A stretch of DNA of 64,000 nt, from contig JAIOZK010000009.1 in assembly GCA_021740625.1 (NCBI GenBank), positions 1 to 64,000 of the forward strand. Reading direction: 5' to 3'. Below are positions 46,375 through 56,899 of this stretch, piece after piece (within the stretch, counting starts at the first letter, position 1; the number at the start of each line of letters is the position of its first letter). A model generated the notes under the pieces. That model was not told the origin of the DNA and did no database searches. It saw only the letters and a list, made by a program, of their open reading frames with translations. Source of the DNA: Bacteroidales bacterium (GTDB lineage: Bacteria; Bacteroidota; Bacteroidia; Bacteroidales; JAIOZK01). A program made the translations under genes and the position numbers.

Positions 46375-47604
46375 TTGAATTTCCCGTTTTACATAGCGAA
46401 GCGATACCTGATCTCCAAGAAATCCCATAATATCATCAATATTATCTCGGGGATTTCAGTGTCCGGGATCACCCTGGGTACCATGGCACTGATCATTATA
46501 CTTTCGGTGTTCAACGGTTTTGAGAATCTGGTGATCAGTCTTTTCAACACATTCAACCCGGATCTGAAGATTGAAATCAAAGAAGGCAAAACTTTTACAA
46601 CTGATCAGCTCCCGGCTGATGAGATCAAAAGCCTGCCGGGTGTGGTCTCATTTACTGAAGTTGTGGAGGACAATGCCCTGGTGCAATACGACGACAAACA
46701 ACATATTGTCACCATCAAGGGACTGGGAGATAACTTCAACAGTGCTGCCCTGGATTCAATGATGATAGATGGAAGATTTCAATTGAAAAGCAAGGGAAGA
46801 AATTTTGCCGTCCTAGGTGCAGGAGTAGCTTATTTTCTGGGCGTAAACATCACAGATTTCAGTTCTCCGCTCAGCATTTATGTGCCCAGTCGTACCAGGT
46901 CGCCCTCCCTGAGTTTTGAAAATGCATTTAATGAAAAAAATATCATGCCGGCCGGTGTTTTTTCAATACAACAGGATTTTGACACCCGTTATATTCTTGT
47001 GCCCATCGATTTTGCGCGTGAACTGATGGAATACTCCAATCAGCTTAGTTCGATCGAAATCGGAACCAAAGCAGGTGCAGACATCAAATCAATACAGAGC
47101 CGGGTTGAAGAACTTGCCGGTAATGAATTCAGGGTGCAGAACCGTTTCCAGCAACAGGAATTGCTTTACAAGATCATGCGCTCGGAAAAATGGGTCAGCT
47201 TTCTCATCCTAACATTCATCCTGATCATTGCCACCTTTAACCTGATCGGTTCCCTTTCCATGCTCATACTCGACAAGAAAAAAGACATTGCCGTTCTGCA
47301 CAGCATGGGGGCCAACAACAAACTTATCCGGAAAATCTTCCTGGTGGAAGGAATGATGATCTCCCTCCTGGGTGGCATCCTGGGATTATTGCTTGGCGGC
47401 GTTATTACCTGGCTGCAAATGGAGTTTGGACTCCTGCGGCTTGGTTCGGGTGAAGGTTCTTTTGTGGTGGATTATTATCCGGTGGATATGCAGTTCATGG
47501 ATTTTGTGTACATTTTCCTTACCGTTGCCCTCATTGGTTTGATATCAGCCTGGATGCCGGTAAGACAGATCTCCAGGAAATATTTCATGCAAAAGCTGGG
47601 GTAG
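46375..47604 (+). CDS. LolC/LolE-type lipoprotein-releasing ABC permease
   Basis: A 409-residue FtsX-like permease that, with a LolD ATPase encoded elsewhere, extracts lipoproteins from the inner membrane. The N-terminal FYIAKRYLISKKSHNIINII and the first helix GISVSGITLGTMALIIILSV are typical, followed by a ~220-residue periplasmic MacB-like domain and three C-terminal helices (VSFLILTFILIIATFNLIGS). No ATG lies near; translation starts at a TTG (46375-46377), giving the family-standard N-terminus MNFPF. Third gene of the rbfA operon. Confidence 0.93.
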   Translation: MNFPFYIAKRYLISKKSHNIINIISGISVSGITLGTMALIIILSVFNGFENLVISLFNTFNPDLKIEIKEGKTFTTDQLPADEIKSLPGVVSFTEVVEDNALVQYDDKQHIVTIKGLGDNFNSAALDSMMIDGRFQLKSKGRNFAVLGAGVAYFLGVNITDFSSPLSIYVPSRTRSPSLSFENAFNEKNIMPAGVFSIQQDFDTRYILVPIDFARELMEYSNQLSSIEIGTKAGADIKSIQSRVEELAGNEFRVQNRFQQQELLYKIMRSEKWVSFLILTFILIIATFNLIGSLSMLILDKKKDIAVLHSMGANNKLIRKIFLVEGMMISLLGGILGLLLGGVITWLQMEFGLLRLGSGEGSFVVDYYPVDMQFMDFVYIFLTVALIGLISAWMPVRQISRKYFMQKLG

Positions 47605-47809
47605 TTACCTTTTTGTTATTTTCAACTTGAAAACCCGGATATAACCCTCCGCAAAGTTGAGAGCAAAAAATGAATTGCCTGCAATCCATTGTGAATAATT
47701 GCCGCATCATTCATATTCAAATATATATTAATAAACATAAGACAACCATTTTGTTTTAACGGATGTCTCCATGAAATACCAAACCTCAAAAATTATATAT
47801 AATTTTCTA

Positions 47810-47817
47810 TATATTTG
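47810..47817 (+). promoter_or_regulatory. Candidate -7 box of the C25 peptidase operon
   Basis: TATATTTG, 23 bp before the ATG at 47841; the -33 region has no TTG. The ribosome site AGGAAATTT precedes the ATG. The 236-bp gap 47605-47840 otherwise shows only AT-rich sequence. Confidence 0.4.
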
Positions 47818-47840
47818 TGGCATAGCCGGAAAGGAAATTT

Positions 47841-50800
47841 ATGAGAGTTTTGCGAAGATCATTTATCGTTGGAATGCTTGTTTTTACAATGATCCTCCCG
47901 GGGTTCGACTTACATGCCGGAAAGATTATTGTCAGGGAAAATGATGAAAACAGGCTGGAGATACTGTCGGCGGATTTCGCAGGTATTCAAGCCAGGAACA
48001 TCCTTTCTGTCGTTGATCTCCGCAATGTGCAAACGGAGGCCGGGGAATTTGTGTTTTTGAAATCACATGGATATACCAAGAGTCTCATGATCGGCCATCC
48101 AAGGCTGCCGGTCAAAAGAGAGCTCATCGAAATACCTTCAGGAGCAGAGCCGGAGGTGGTGTATTATGAAATATCATATACCGACTACAAACTTGGAGAG
48201 CTGGGATTCAATGCTCCTCTCTTTCCATTGCAACCCGAACACATCAAAAGCCAGGACTACCACGAATTTGTAATCGATGATGCTGCTTATGAAGCAAATG
48301 AATTTACCGGTGAAGAGCTCGTCAGCATTGACAATCTGGGATATATGCGGGGCACCGGGATCGGTCGTGTCAATATCGCAGCTGTGCAATATAATCCGGT
48401 TCTTAATACGATCAGGGTATTTGATGAGATCCGTTTCGGGATCAATTTTAAACATGCAGATATCCCGGCCACGATTGAAAAAAAGCAAAGGTATTATTCT
48501 CCTTTTTTCACAGCGATTCAAAAGCAGTTGATCAATTATCAATCATTTGCTTCGCGTGAAAACTTCATGCGTTATCCCGTGAAATACGTGATCGTATCCG
48601 ATCCCTTGTTCGAAAACCAGCTTCAGCCATTCATCGAATGGAAGACAAAAAAAGGATTTACTGTGATCGAGGCATACACCGATGACCCGGATGTTGGAAA
48701 CACCACTACATCTATACAATCATACCTCCAGAGCCTTTATGATGAAGGAACAACTGAAGATCCTGCTCCTTCCTTCGTTTTGTTCGTGGGCGATGTAGAC
48801 CAGGTCCCTGTATTTTATGGCAATACCGGCAGTCATGTAACAGACCTGCCTTACTGCGAATACACCGGAGATTATTTCCCGGAAGTTTATTACGGCAGAT
48901 TTTCAGCAGAAGACAGTGCCGACCTTCAGCCGCAAATCGATAAGACCCTGCAGTACGAAAAGTATGAAATGCCCGATCCCTCCTACCTGAATGAAGTGGT
49001 TCTGGTAGCAGGCATGGATGGAACCCATGGATACGACTGGGGCAACGGACAGATCAACTACGGCACCACCAATTATTTCAATGACACACACGGCATCACT
49101 TCCCAGACATACCTGTATCCTGAATCAGGAAATCATTCTGCGGATATCATACAGGATGTCAGCGATGGCCTATCCTATGGAAATTACACTGCTCATTGCG
49201 GTCCGGGAGGCTGGTCCAGTCCCAGTTTTACCATATCGGATGTATCCACACTTGAAAATGAAGATATGTACGGCTTGCTGGTGGGCAATTGCTGCCAGTC
49301 GAATTCTTTCGGAGTGGATGAATGTTTTGGAGAGGCATTGCTGAGAGCAGAAAACAAAGGCGCTCTCGGTTATATCGGGGGTTCCAACAACACCATGTGG
49401 GATCCCGATTATTACTGGGGTGTTGGCGTTGGCCAGATATCGGAAAACCCACCCCCTTACGAAGAAACAACACTGGGAGCATACGACCGTATGTTCCACG
49501 ATCATGGTGAGGATTTCGGCGAGTGGTACGTCACACAGGACGAAATGATCTATGCAGGAAACCTGGCCGTAACCGAAGGAACACCCGCTTCAGCCGAATA
49601 TTACTGGGAGGTTTATCACCTGATGGGTGATCCTTCCCTGATGGTATACTTTTCGGAACCTCCTCCCATGATGGCCACTTACCAGGATTTTATTTTTATT
49701 GGTGTAGACACTTTCCAGATAAGTGCTGAGCCCTATGCCTATGTTGGCCTTTCTATGAACGGAGCATTACACGGGGCAGGCCTGGCCGACAGCCTGGGCA
49801 ACATTAGCCTCGACATTGAACCTTTCACAAATCCAGGTGAAGCGGAACTTGTGATCACAGGTCAGAACAGGGCTCCTTTGATGGACTCAATCAATGTGAT
49901 CCCACCCGATGGTCCGTACCTGATATTCAACGATAAAGAAATCAATGATGCAAGTGGCAATAATAACCAGCAGGCTGATTATGGAGAAAGCATTGTACTG
50001 GATGTGTGGCTGGAAAATGTTGGCAAGGATGATGCGGATGAAGTTTCAGCAATGCTAAGCACCAGCGATACCATGGTGAGCATTACCGATGATTTCGGAG
50101 AGTGGGGCCTTATTGCCGCCCACGACACCAGTTTGCTGGAAAATGCCTTTGGAATAGATATTCACGAAAATATAATCGATCAGCACATTGTTCTTTTCGA
50201 CCTCCTGATGGAAAGCGGTGATAAAGAGCAATGGTCCGGCAGTTTTACCATGATCCTGCAGGCTCCCGAACTCAAACTGGCGGATTTTACCATCAACGAT
50301 ACTGCAAATGGGAACGGTAACGGGCGGCTGGACCCGGGCGAAACAGCCGACCTGATCTTTGAAACATCCAATACCGGGCATGCATTGATTACAGAGGTCA
50401 CGGCAGAGCTGAATTGCTCACATGAAGAGGTGGTATTGCATAACAATTTAATCGGGATCGACAGCCTGCAGGCAGCAGAAACTTACAATGCAATATATAC
50501 CGTGAGCACCCCTGAAGAAATGGAAGCGGGAACATCCCTTACTTTTGAATACAATGCATTCTCAGGTTACTATGAATTGTTTGAAGAAATAATCAGCCCT
50601 GTAGGATTGATCCTTGAAGACTGGGAAAGTGGCGATTTCAATAACTATGAGTGGTCTTTCGGTGGGAACGAATTCTGGCAGATTTGCGAAGAAGATGCCT
50701 ATGAGGGAGATTATTGTTCACAATCGGGTGATATCTTCGACAGCCAGTCGACATCCATGTATGTTGAATACAATGTCGCCATGGATGACAGCATTTCTTT

Positions 50801-51329
50801 TTACAGAAAAGTCAGTTGCGAGGACGATCCTTACGAAGACAATTATGATTATCTCGCCTTTTACATCGATGATCTTGAAATGGGCAGATGGGACGGAATA
50901 CAAGCCTGGGAGCGGGTAAGCTTTCCCGTTGAGACCGGTTTGCATACGTTCAAATGGACCTATCAGAAGGACTATTCGGTAAGTGCGGGTGATGATTGCG
51001 CCTGGGTGGATTATATCGTATTTCCGCCCGAACCTCCCACTGTTGGAAAAAATGAAACCTCAGGAAAAGAGATTTCATGGAACATTTATCCAAACCCCGG
51101 CAGTCACAAACTAAACTTCAGCTTAAAGGCCGGAAAAGGCAATGTTGCCAGTATCTATCTTTACAACGAACTTGGCCGTTTGCAGGCAAAAGTACTGGAG
51201 GATTATATTATCACTGACTCAAATATGAACTTTGAATTTAATGCCTCCGGATTGCCAGTAGGTATCTATCATTGTGAACTGATCATTGATCAAATAAAAT
51301 ATATTAGAAAAATTATCATTGTACATTAA
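47841..51329 (+). CDS. Gingipain-like C25 cysteine peptidase with T9SS type A domain (first of a pair)
   Basis: A 1162-residue secreted peptidase. Signal peptide about 1-27 (FIVGMLVFTMILPGFDLHAG), then a C25-type propeptide (to about 225; HPRLPVKRELIEIPSGAEPE). The catalytic domain starts near FMRYPVKYVIVSDPLFENQL. The catalytic dyad is His452 (YTAHCGPGGW) and Cys485 (LVGNCCQSNSFG). The 33-residue spacing equals that of gingipain R. Ig-like domains follow, including paired DNGxGN-type Asp-rich units (DTANGNGNGRLDPGETADL), a cleaved-adhesin-like segment (LILEDWESGDFNNYEWSFGG), and a type A sorting domain at the end (WNIYPNPGSHKLNFSL). Specificity is unknown. It begins a tight four-gene run with a second C25 peptidase. 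Confidence 0.94.
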   Translation: MRVLRRSFIVGMLVFTMILPGFDLHAGKIIVRENDENRLEILSADFAGIQARNILSVVDLRNVQTEAGEFVFLKSHGYTKSLMIGHPRLPVKRELIEIPSGAEPEVVYYEISYTDYKLGELGFNAPLFPLQPEHIKSQDYHEFVIDDAAYEANEFTGEELVSIDNLGYMRGTGIGRVNIAAVQYNPVLNTIRVFDEIRFGINFKHADIPATIEKKQRYYSPFFTAIQKQLINYQSFASRENFMRYPVKYVIVSDPLFENQLQPFIEWKTKKGFTVIEAYTDDPDVGNTTTSIQSYLQSLYDEGTTEDPAPSFVLFVGDVDQVPVFYGNTGSHVTDLPYCEYTGDYFPEVYYGRFSAEDSADLQPQIDKTLQYEKYEMPDPSYLNEVVLVAGMDGTHGYDWGNGQINYGTTNYFNDTHGITSQTYLYPESGNHSADIIQDVSDGLSYGNYTAHCGPGGWSSPSFTISDVSTLENEDMYGLLVGNCCQSNSFGVDECFGEALLRAENKGALGYIGGSNNTMWDPDYYWGVGVGQISENPPPYEETTLGAYDRMFHDHGEDFGEWYVTQDEMIYAGNLAVTEGTPASAEYYWEVYHLMGDPSLMVYFSEPPPMMATYQDFIFIGVDTFQISAEPYAYVGLSMNGALHGAGLADSLGNISLDIEPFTNPGEAELVITGQNRAPLMDSINVIPPDGPYLIFNDKEINDASGNNNQQADYGESIVLDVWLENVGKDDADEVSAMLSTSDTMVSITDDFGEWGLIAAHDTSLLENAFGIDIHENIIDQHIVLFDLLMESGDKEQWSGSFTMILQAPELKLADFTINDTANGNGNGRLDPGETADLIFETSNTGHALITEVTAELNCSHEEVVLHNNLIGIDSLQAAETYNAIYTVSTPEEMEAGTSLTFEYNAFSGYYELFEEIISPVGLILEDWESGDFNNYEWSFGGNEFWQICEEDAYEGDYCSQSGDIFDSQSTSMYVEYNVAMDDSISFYRKVSCEDDPYEDNYDYLAFYIDDLEMGRWDGIQAWERVSFPVETGLHTFKWTYQKDYSVSAGDDCAWVDYIVFPPEPPTVGKNETSGKEISWNIYPNPGSHKLNFSLKAGKGNVASIYLYNELGRLQAKVLEDYIITDSNMNFEFNASGLPVGIYHCELIIDQIKYIRKIIIVH

Positions 51330-51339
51330 ATTATCTCAT

Positions 51340-54300
51340 ATGAAGAAGTTTTTTTCCATCATCTCTTTGCTTATTGTTTTTGGATTTACGCAGGCCCAGG
51401 ACTGGGTTCCCATTCATGCCGAAGATCCTGTTCAAGGCAAAACAAGTCTGGTGTCTTCCAGCATTGTGCATTCCCGGATCAAGTTCAATGTGGATGGATA
51501 TTTCAGCGCAAAAGTGCAAACACCGCAGGGGGAGGCACAGCTTATCCGGCTCGACGGATCCACACCCATCCTGCTGAAGGGAGCCCCGGATCTGCCAAAA
51601 ATGACTACCTCGGTGATCATTCCCGACCAGGCGGGCATGGAAGCAAATATTGTTTCTTCTTCATATAAAGAATTTAAGAACATTGAGGTAGCACCCTCCA
51701 GGGGTAACCTTACACGTGATATCAATCCGGAAGATGTTCCTTATGTTTATGGGAAACAATACCAGGAGGATAGGTTTTATCCAGAAAAACTGGCTGATTT
51801 GCGCAGCCCTTATATCATACGTGATTATCGCGGGCAAACAGTTATCGTTTATCCTTTTCAATACAATCCTGTAAAAAAGATACTGCGGGTGTACGACGAA
51901 ATTACCGTTGAACTGCAGCAGGTGAACAATGATGGTTTCAATCCGCTGGTGCGGAAAAATGAAGCGGAAAAGATTGACATGGAATTCAGCAAGATCTATC
52001 AGAAACACTTTCTGAATACTACCGCCCAGCGCTACGATCCTCTTGAGGAACACGGCAACATGCTGATCATCAGCCATGGGGATTTCATCGATGCCATCGA
52101 CAGCCTGGCCGAATGGCGCATCAAAACAGGTACTCCAACTGAAGTGATTGATATTGCAAGCATCGGGAACAATTCAAATGATATCAAAACTTACATTGCC
52201 GATTATTACAATAACAACGGACTGACTTTTGTCCTGCTGGTGGGCGATGCCGCCCAGATCACACCCTCCTGGTCGAGCGGGGATTCCGATATTGATTACA
52301 GCTATGTGGTGGGAAATGATCATTATCCCGATCTTTTTGTGGGACGTTTTTCTGCTGAAACTGTTGCCCAGGTCGAAACACAGGTTTCCAGAACCCTGGA
52401 TTATGAAAAAAATCCCAACACAGATACAGATTGGTTCTCGGCCAACATTGGCATTGCATCGAGCCAGGGACCGGGCGATGACAACGAATATGATTACGAA
52501 CACATACGGAATATTCAAAGCGACCTGATTGCTTTTACCTACACAGAAAGCGCCGAATTGTTCGATGGCAGCCAGGGCGGACTGGATGATCCTGGCAATC
52601 CAACGCCACAGATGGTGGCCAACGAGATCAATGCAGGTTCCTCCTTGATCAATTATACGGGTCATGGTAGCACTTTTTCCTGGGGTTCAAGCGGATTTTC
52701 AAACAATGATGTGGACAATCTCACCAACAATGGCATGCTTCCATTTATCTGGTCGGTGGCCTGTGTGAACGGTAACTTCGTGGGAAACACCTGTTTTGCG
52801 GAAGCATGGCTGCGGGCTGAGAACAATGGAGAACCCAGCGGCGCCATTGCCACCATGATGTCGACCATCAACCAGAGCTGGAATCCGCCCATGAGCGGAC
52901 AGGATGAGATGAACGACATCCTGGTTGAAAGCTATACCGATAACATCAAAAGAACATTTGGTGGCATTTCCATGAACGGATGTATGCAAATGAACGATGA
53001 TTATGGCTCGGCCGGTGATGAGATGACCGACACCTGGACCTGTTTCGGCGATCCTTCCCTGATGGTCAGAACAGCCATGCCGGCTGATATGTTGGTCAGC
53101 TATAATTCAACGGTTTTCATCGGTGCTACCCAGTTTTTTGTAACCTGCGATGCCGAAGGAGCAAAAGTTGCCCTGACGAAGGAGGACGTGATCCTTGCAA
53201 CGGCTTTTGTTGAAAACGGCAGTGCAACCCTGCAGTTTGATGCACTTACAGAGGTTGGTATGCTCGACCTTGTCATTACCGGATTCAATTACCTGCCCCA
53301 TATTGGTCAGGTTGAAGTGATTCCGGCCAACGGTCCTTATGTTGTATACCAGAGTCATGAAATCAATGATGAAAACGGCAATGGAGTGCTTGACTACGGA
53401 GAAAGCTCTTATTTGAGCATCAGCCTGGAAAATATAGGGACTGAAAATGCGACTGATGTAACAGCAATTTTGAGCACGGAGGACGATTTTGTCACCATAG
53501 TTGACGATACTGAGTTTTACGGAAATATTCCCTCAGACAGCACAAAAAGCATTGGGGATGGTTTTCAGATTGAACTGGCCAACGATATACCCGACAACCA
53601 TACCCTTTATTTTACCCTTGACATTAGTGATAGCGGCGATGATGTATGGACCAGCAATTTTACGGATATTGCACATGCTCCCATCCTGGCCTATGTTGAA
53701 TACAGCATTGATGATACAGGCGGCAACAACAACGGAAAGATCGATCCCGGGGAAAGTGCGGATCTGATCATTTCCATTGCAAACAATGGAACATCCGGCG
53801 CATACAATGTGCTCGGCGATTTAAGCTCTCCCAGCCCGTATATCGAAATACCGGAAAGCCAGGTGAGTTATGGCGACATTGCAGCAGATACGAACGCACA
53901 ACGCGTATATTCAATTATTGCGGATGCAACAACACCGGAAGGGCATCTGGCTGCTTTTGAACTGGCCATCACCGCAGATATGGATATCTCAGCAAATGGT
54001 GAATTTGAAGTGGTCGTGGGACAAATTCCGGTGCTTGTTGTCGATTTCGACGGCAATCACAATTCATTTCCTGAAATGGATGCATGCTTTAACAACCTGG
54101 GTGTGGCCCGCGACATGGTAAACAGCCTGGAAGATGTAGATCCTAATTTGTACCAGAGTGTCTTTGTATGCCTTGGGATCTACCCTGACAATTATGCCCT
54201 GACAGAAGCCGAAGGACAAAAACTGGCCAACTATCTTGAGAACGGTGGCAATATTTACATGGAAGGTGGTGATACATGGTATTATGATGATCAAACGGCC

Positions 54301-54903
54301 GTGCACGATATGTTCAATATTGAAGCCCTGGATGATGGGGATTCCGACCTGGGCAGCTTAAACGGTATGCAAGGTTCTATCGTGGAAGGCATGGATTATA
54401 CCTATGAGGGAGAAAACAACTGGATCGACAGGATAGCTGCCATTGAACCTGCTACGGATATTTTCATGAATCTCGAGCCCGAATATATCTCCGCGGTTTC
54501 TTACGATGAAGGTAGCTATAAAACAATTGGAGCTTCCTTTGAATTCGGAGGTTTTGAAAATGGTGATTATACCAAAGATGAGCTGATGTATGAAATCCTT
54601 CACTTTTTTGGTATTGAGACCGTATGGGTTGGACTGGAAGAAAATACCGTTTTAAACAGACAAACTGAAATATCGGTATACCCGAACCCATTTCAGGATC
54701 ACCTTGAAATCAGAATCGATTCCGATAAAATTCTTCGATGCTCTATTGAAATTTTTGACATTGTTGGGAACAGGGTCATGAGCTATGAGGCAGGGATCAA
54801 AAACAAATTTGTAAAAAATACTTCGGCACTAAAGACTGGAATATATTTCATCCGTGTACATTCAGAAAATGAAATTTCCACACACAAGATCATAAAACAT
54901 TAA
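51340..54903 (+). CDS. Gingipain-like C25 cysteine peptidase with T9SS type A domain (second of a pair)
   Basis: A 1187-residue protein starting at the ATG at 51340 (an upstream TTG lies in the previous gene and disrupts the signal peptide). Signal peptide MKKFFSIISLLIVFGFTQAQ. A C25 propeptide precedes the catalytic domain (HGNMLIISHGDFIDAIDSLA). The dyad is His442 (LINYTGHGSTFSWGS) and Cys475 (WSVACVNGNFVGNTC), again 33 residues apart. Two CARDB-like Ig domains (INDENGNGVLDYGESSYLSI; DTGGNNNGKIDPGESADLII) are followed by a DUF-like alpha/beta domain (VLVVDFDGNHNSFPEMDACF) and a type A sorting domain (SVYPNPFQDHLEIRI). It lies 10 bp after the first peptidase and 1 bp before a sensor kinase gene. 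Confidence 0.94.
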   Translation: MKKFFSIISLLIVFGFTQAQDWVPIHAEDPVQGKTSLVSSSIVHSRIKFNVDGYFSAKVQTPQGEAQLIRLDGSTPILLKGAPDLPKMTTSVIIPDQAGMEANIVSSSYKEFKNIEVAPSRGNLTRDINPEDVPYVYGKQYQEDRFYPEKLADLRSPYIIRDYRGQTVIVYPFQYNPVKKILRVYDEITVELQQVNNDGFNPLVRKNEAEKIDMEFSKIYQKHFLNTTAQRYDPLEEHGNMLIISHGDFIDAIDSLAEWRIKTGTPTEVIDIASIGNNSNDIKTYIADYYNNNGLTFVLLVGDAAQITPSWSSGDSDIDYSYVVGNDHYPDLFVGRFSAETVAQVETQVSRTLDYEKNPNTDTDWFSANIGIASSQGPGDDNEYDYEHIRNIQSDLIAFTYTESAELFDGSQGGLDDPGNPTPQMVANEINAGSSLINYTGHGSTFSWGSSGFSNNDVDNLTNNGMLPFIWSVACVNGNFVGNTCFAEAWLRAENNGEPSGAIATMMSTINQSWNPPMSGQDEMNDILVESYTDNIKRTFGGISMNGCMQMNDDYGSAGDEMTDTWTCFGDPSLMVRTAMPADMLVSYNSTVFIGATQFFVTCDAEGAKVALTKEDVILATAFVENGSATLQFDALTEVGMLDLVITGFNYLPHIGQVEVIPANGPYVVYQSHEINDENGNGVLDYGESSYLSISLENIGTENATDVTAILSTEDDFVTIVDDTEFYGNIPSDSTKSIGDGFQIELANDIPDNHTLYFTLDISDSGDDVWTSNFTDIAHAPILAYVEYSIDDTGGNNNGKIDPGESADLIISIANNGTSGAYNVLGDLSSPSPYIEIPESQVSYGDIAADTNAQRVYSIIADATTPEGHLAAFELAITADMDISANGEFEVVVGQIPVLVVDFDGNHNSFPEMDACFNNLGVARDMVNSLEDVDPNLYQSVFVCLGIYPDNYALTEAEGQKLANYLENGGNIYMEGGDTWYYDDQTAVHDMFNIEALDDGDSDLGSLNGMQGSIVEGMDYTYEGENNWIDRIAAIEPATDIFMNLEPEYISAVSYDEGSYKTIGASFEFGGFENGDYTKDELMYEILHFFGIETVWVGLEENTVLNRQTEISVYPNPFQDHLEIRIDSDKILRCSIEIFDIVGNRVMSYEAGIKNKFVKNTSALKTGIYFIRVHSENEISTHKIIKH

Positions 54904-54904
54904 G

Positions 54905-56863
54905 ATGAATCAAACAAGAGAACGAAACAGGCCAGAGGAGAAAAAAGAGGGCGTATTAACAAGATGGTTTTTATACACCCTGCTTATTCTATCTGTTGTT
55001 CTCAACACAACAACACCCACCTTTTCAAATGATAAAACTGATTCCCTGAAAAAAATTCTCAAAGAACAAAATGAACAATTGAGTGACAGCCTGACAATTG
55101 AACTACTGACAGAACTTGGAACACTTTTCAAGTATCATAATCCGGATTCTGCAATTCATTATTACAAAAAAGCTAATAAAATTGCCAGGGAGCACGGATA
55201 TTCATTGCTGGAGGCGAAAACATCCAATGCCATTGGTGGTGCACTTTACGTTAAAGGGGAATATTATTCCTCACTTGAATATTTTTACAAAGCCCTGGAA
55301 CTTTACGAGAAAATGGGATACATCGATGGAATAGCGATCAGTTATAACAACATAGGCATCATTCAAAACATGCAGGATGACTTAGCCGGCTCGATCAAAA
55401 ACCATTTAAAATCAATTGAAATTTGCAGGAAAAACGGTGATAGCCTACTCTGGGCCAGGAATATGCACAATCTGGGCATTGCGTACAATTCGAAAAAAAA
55501 TCATGACAGTGCTTTGCATTACGCCCGTTCATCGATGAAAATGTTCCTCGACATCGGGAATGAATTTGAAAGTATACGTGTCAACAATTTAATGGGGGAA
55601 ATATATCTCAGAACCAAGAAATTTGAGAAAGTGAAAGAAGTCTCGTTCGTGGTCATCAACAAAGAAAATTACAAGAATAACTGGGAAAGGACCTATGCCA
55701 TGCTCAACCTGGCAAAAGCCGAATATAAACTGGAAAACTTCAACCAAAGCATAACATGGGGGCTCAAAGCTTATGAACTTGCTTTAAAGATCAATGCAAA
55801 GTGGGATTTGAGAGAGGTTACAGGAATTCTGTCGAAAGCCTACGAATCGGTAAAGAAATGGGACAAAGCCCTTCATTTTCAACGTCTGCATAAAGAATTT
55901 GCCGACAGCATTTTCAATGAACAAAAAGAAAAAGAGATCAACTACTTGCAATTGAAACGCAAGCAGGCGGAAAACAAGGTCCTTCGCGAAGAGAATTTCC
56001 TGAAACAGGAGCGGCTTGAAAAGAAAAACAACCAGATTCTGGCCATAGTCATTGTAGGTGTATTGCTGGTCATCATTGCCCTGATCCTTTACAGGAACAT
56101 TATCCTGAAAACAAAACTCAACAGGCATTTGAGTAATCAGAACAAGGAAATCGAGCAAAAAAACAAAGAACTTTCCGAGTTAAATGCCATGAAAGACACC
56201 CTGATCAGGATCATTGCCCACGATCTGAAAAACCCCATCAGCCTGATGATATCCTCTACGGATTTGCTTAGTGAGAATCTGGATGAGATGGATCAGGAAA
56301 CCATGAAGGAATTCATGCAAAAACTGAATGTGTCTTCCAGAGAAGGATTCAAACTGCTTGAAAATCTTCTTGACTGGGCATACTCCCAAAGCAGATCATA
56401 TCAATATAAGCCCGTGGTCCTCGATATGGAAAAAATTACTTTGGAAAGCATTCACTATCTCATGAGTTCTGCAAATCAAAAAAACATCAGCATCCAGAAT
56501 CATGTTGATCCTGAAATAAATCCTTCCGGTGACAGGAACATGATGGCCACAATCGTTCGCAACTTGCTGGCCAATGCCATTAAGTTTACAGCGGAAGGTG
56601 GTAACATAAAAATTGAATCCGGTGTGGAAAATCAGAGCTATACTTATTGTGTGGTCGACAATGGTATCGGCATTAAAAAAGAAAAGATCAATACCCTTTT
56701 TACATTTGATGAAAACAAAACTTCTCGCGGCACAAACAATGAAAAGGGAACCGGACTGGGACTTATCATTTGCAAAGAATTTGTTGAAAAGCAAGGAGGT
56801 CGTATCCGGGTGGAAAGTGAAGAAGGAAAAGGAAGCCGTTTCTGTTTTACGATTCCTTTATAA
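54905..56863 (+). CDS. TPR-containing sensor histidine kinase
   Basis: A 652-residue kinase with an N-terminal membrane segment or signal (FLYTLLILSVVLNTTTPTFS), about six periplasmic TPRs (residues ~70-320; AIHYYKKANKIAREHGYSLL, SLEYFYKALELYEKMGYIDG), a coiled coil, and a second membrane helix at about 377-399 (ILAIVIVGVLLVIIALILYR). The HisKA domain has the phospho-acceptor His439 in RIIAHDLKNPISLM. The ATPase has N-box NLLANAIKFTAEGG, G1 DNGIGIKK and G2 EKGTGLGLIICKEF. No receiver domain, and no response regulator adjacent. It follows the second C25 peptidase by 1 bp, so it is part of the same transcript and may sense or respond to the secreted peptidases. Confidence 0.93.
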   Translation: MNQTRERNRPEEKKEGVLTRWFLYTLLILSVVLNTTTPTFSNDKTDSLKKILKEQNEQLSDSLTIELLTELGTLFKYHNPDSAIHYYKKANKIAREHGYSLLEAKTSNAIGGALYVKGEYYSSLEYFYKALELYEKMGYIDGIAISYNNIGIIQNMQDDLAGSIKNHLKSIEICRKNGDSLLWARNMHNLGIAYNSKKNHDSALHYARSSMKMFLDIGNEFESIRVNNLMGEIYLRTKKFEKVKEVSFVVINKENYKNNWERTYAMLNLAKAEYKLENFNQSITWGLKAYELALKINAKWDLREVTGILSKAYESVKKWDKALHFQRLHKEFADSIFNEQKEKEINYLQLKRKQAENKVLREENFLKQERLEKKNNQILAIVIVGVLLVIIALILYRNIILKTKLNRHLSNQNKEIEQKNKELSELNAMKDTLIRIIAHDLKNPISLMISSTDLLSENLDEMDQETMKEFMQKLNVSSREGFKLLENLLDWAYSQSRSYQYKPVVLDMEKITLESIHYLMSSANQKNISIQNHVDPEINPSGDRNMMATIVRNLLANAIKFTAEGGNIKIESGVENQSYTYCVVDNGIGIKKEKINTLFTFDENKTSRGTNNEKGTGLGLIICKEFVEKQGGRIRVESEEGKGSRFCFTIPL

Positions 56864-56899
56864 ATAATATTTTTGTGCTACGAATTAAAAAGGATGCAT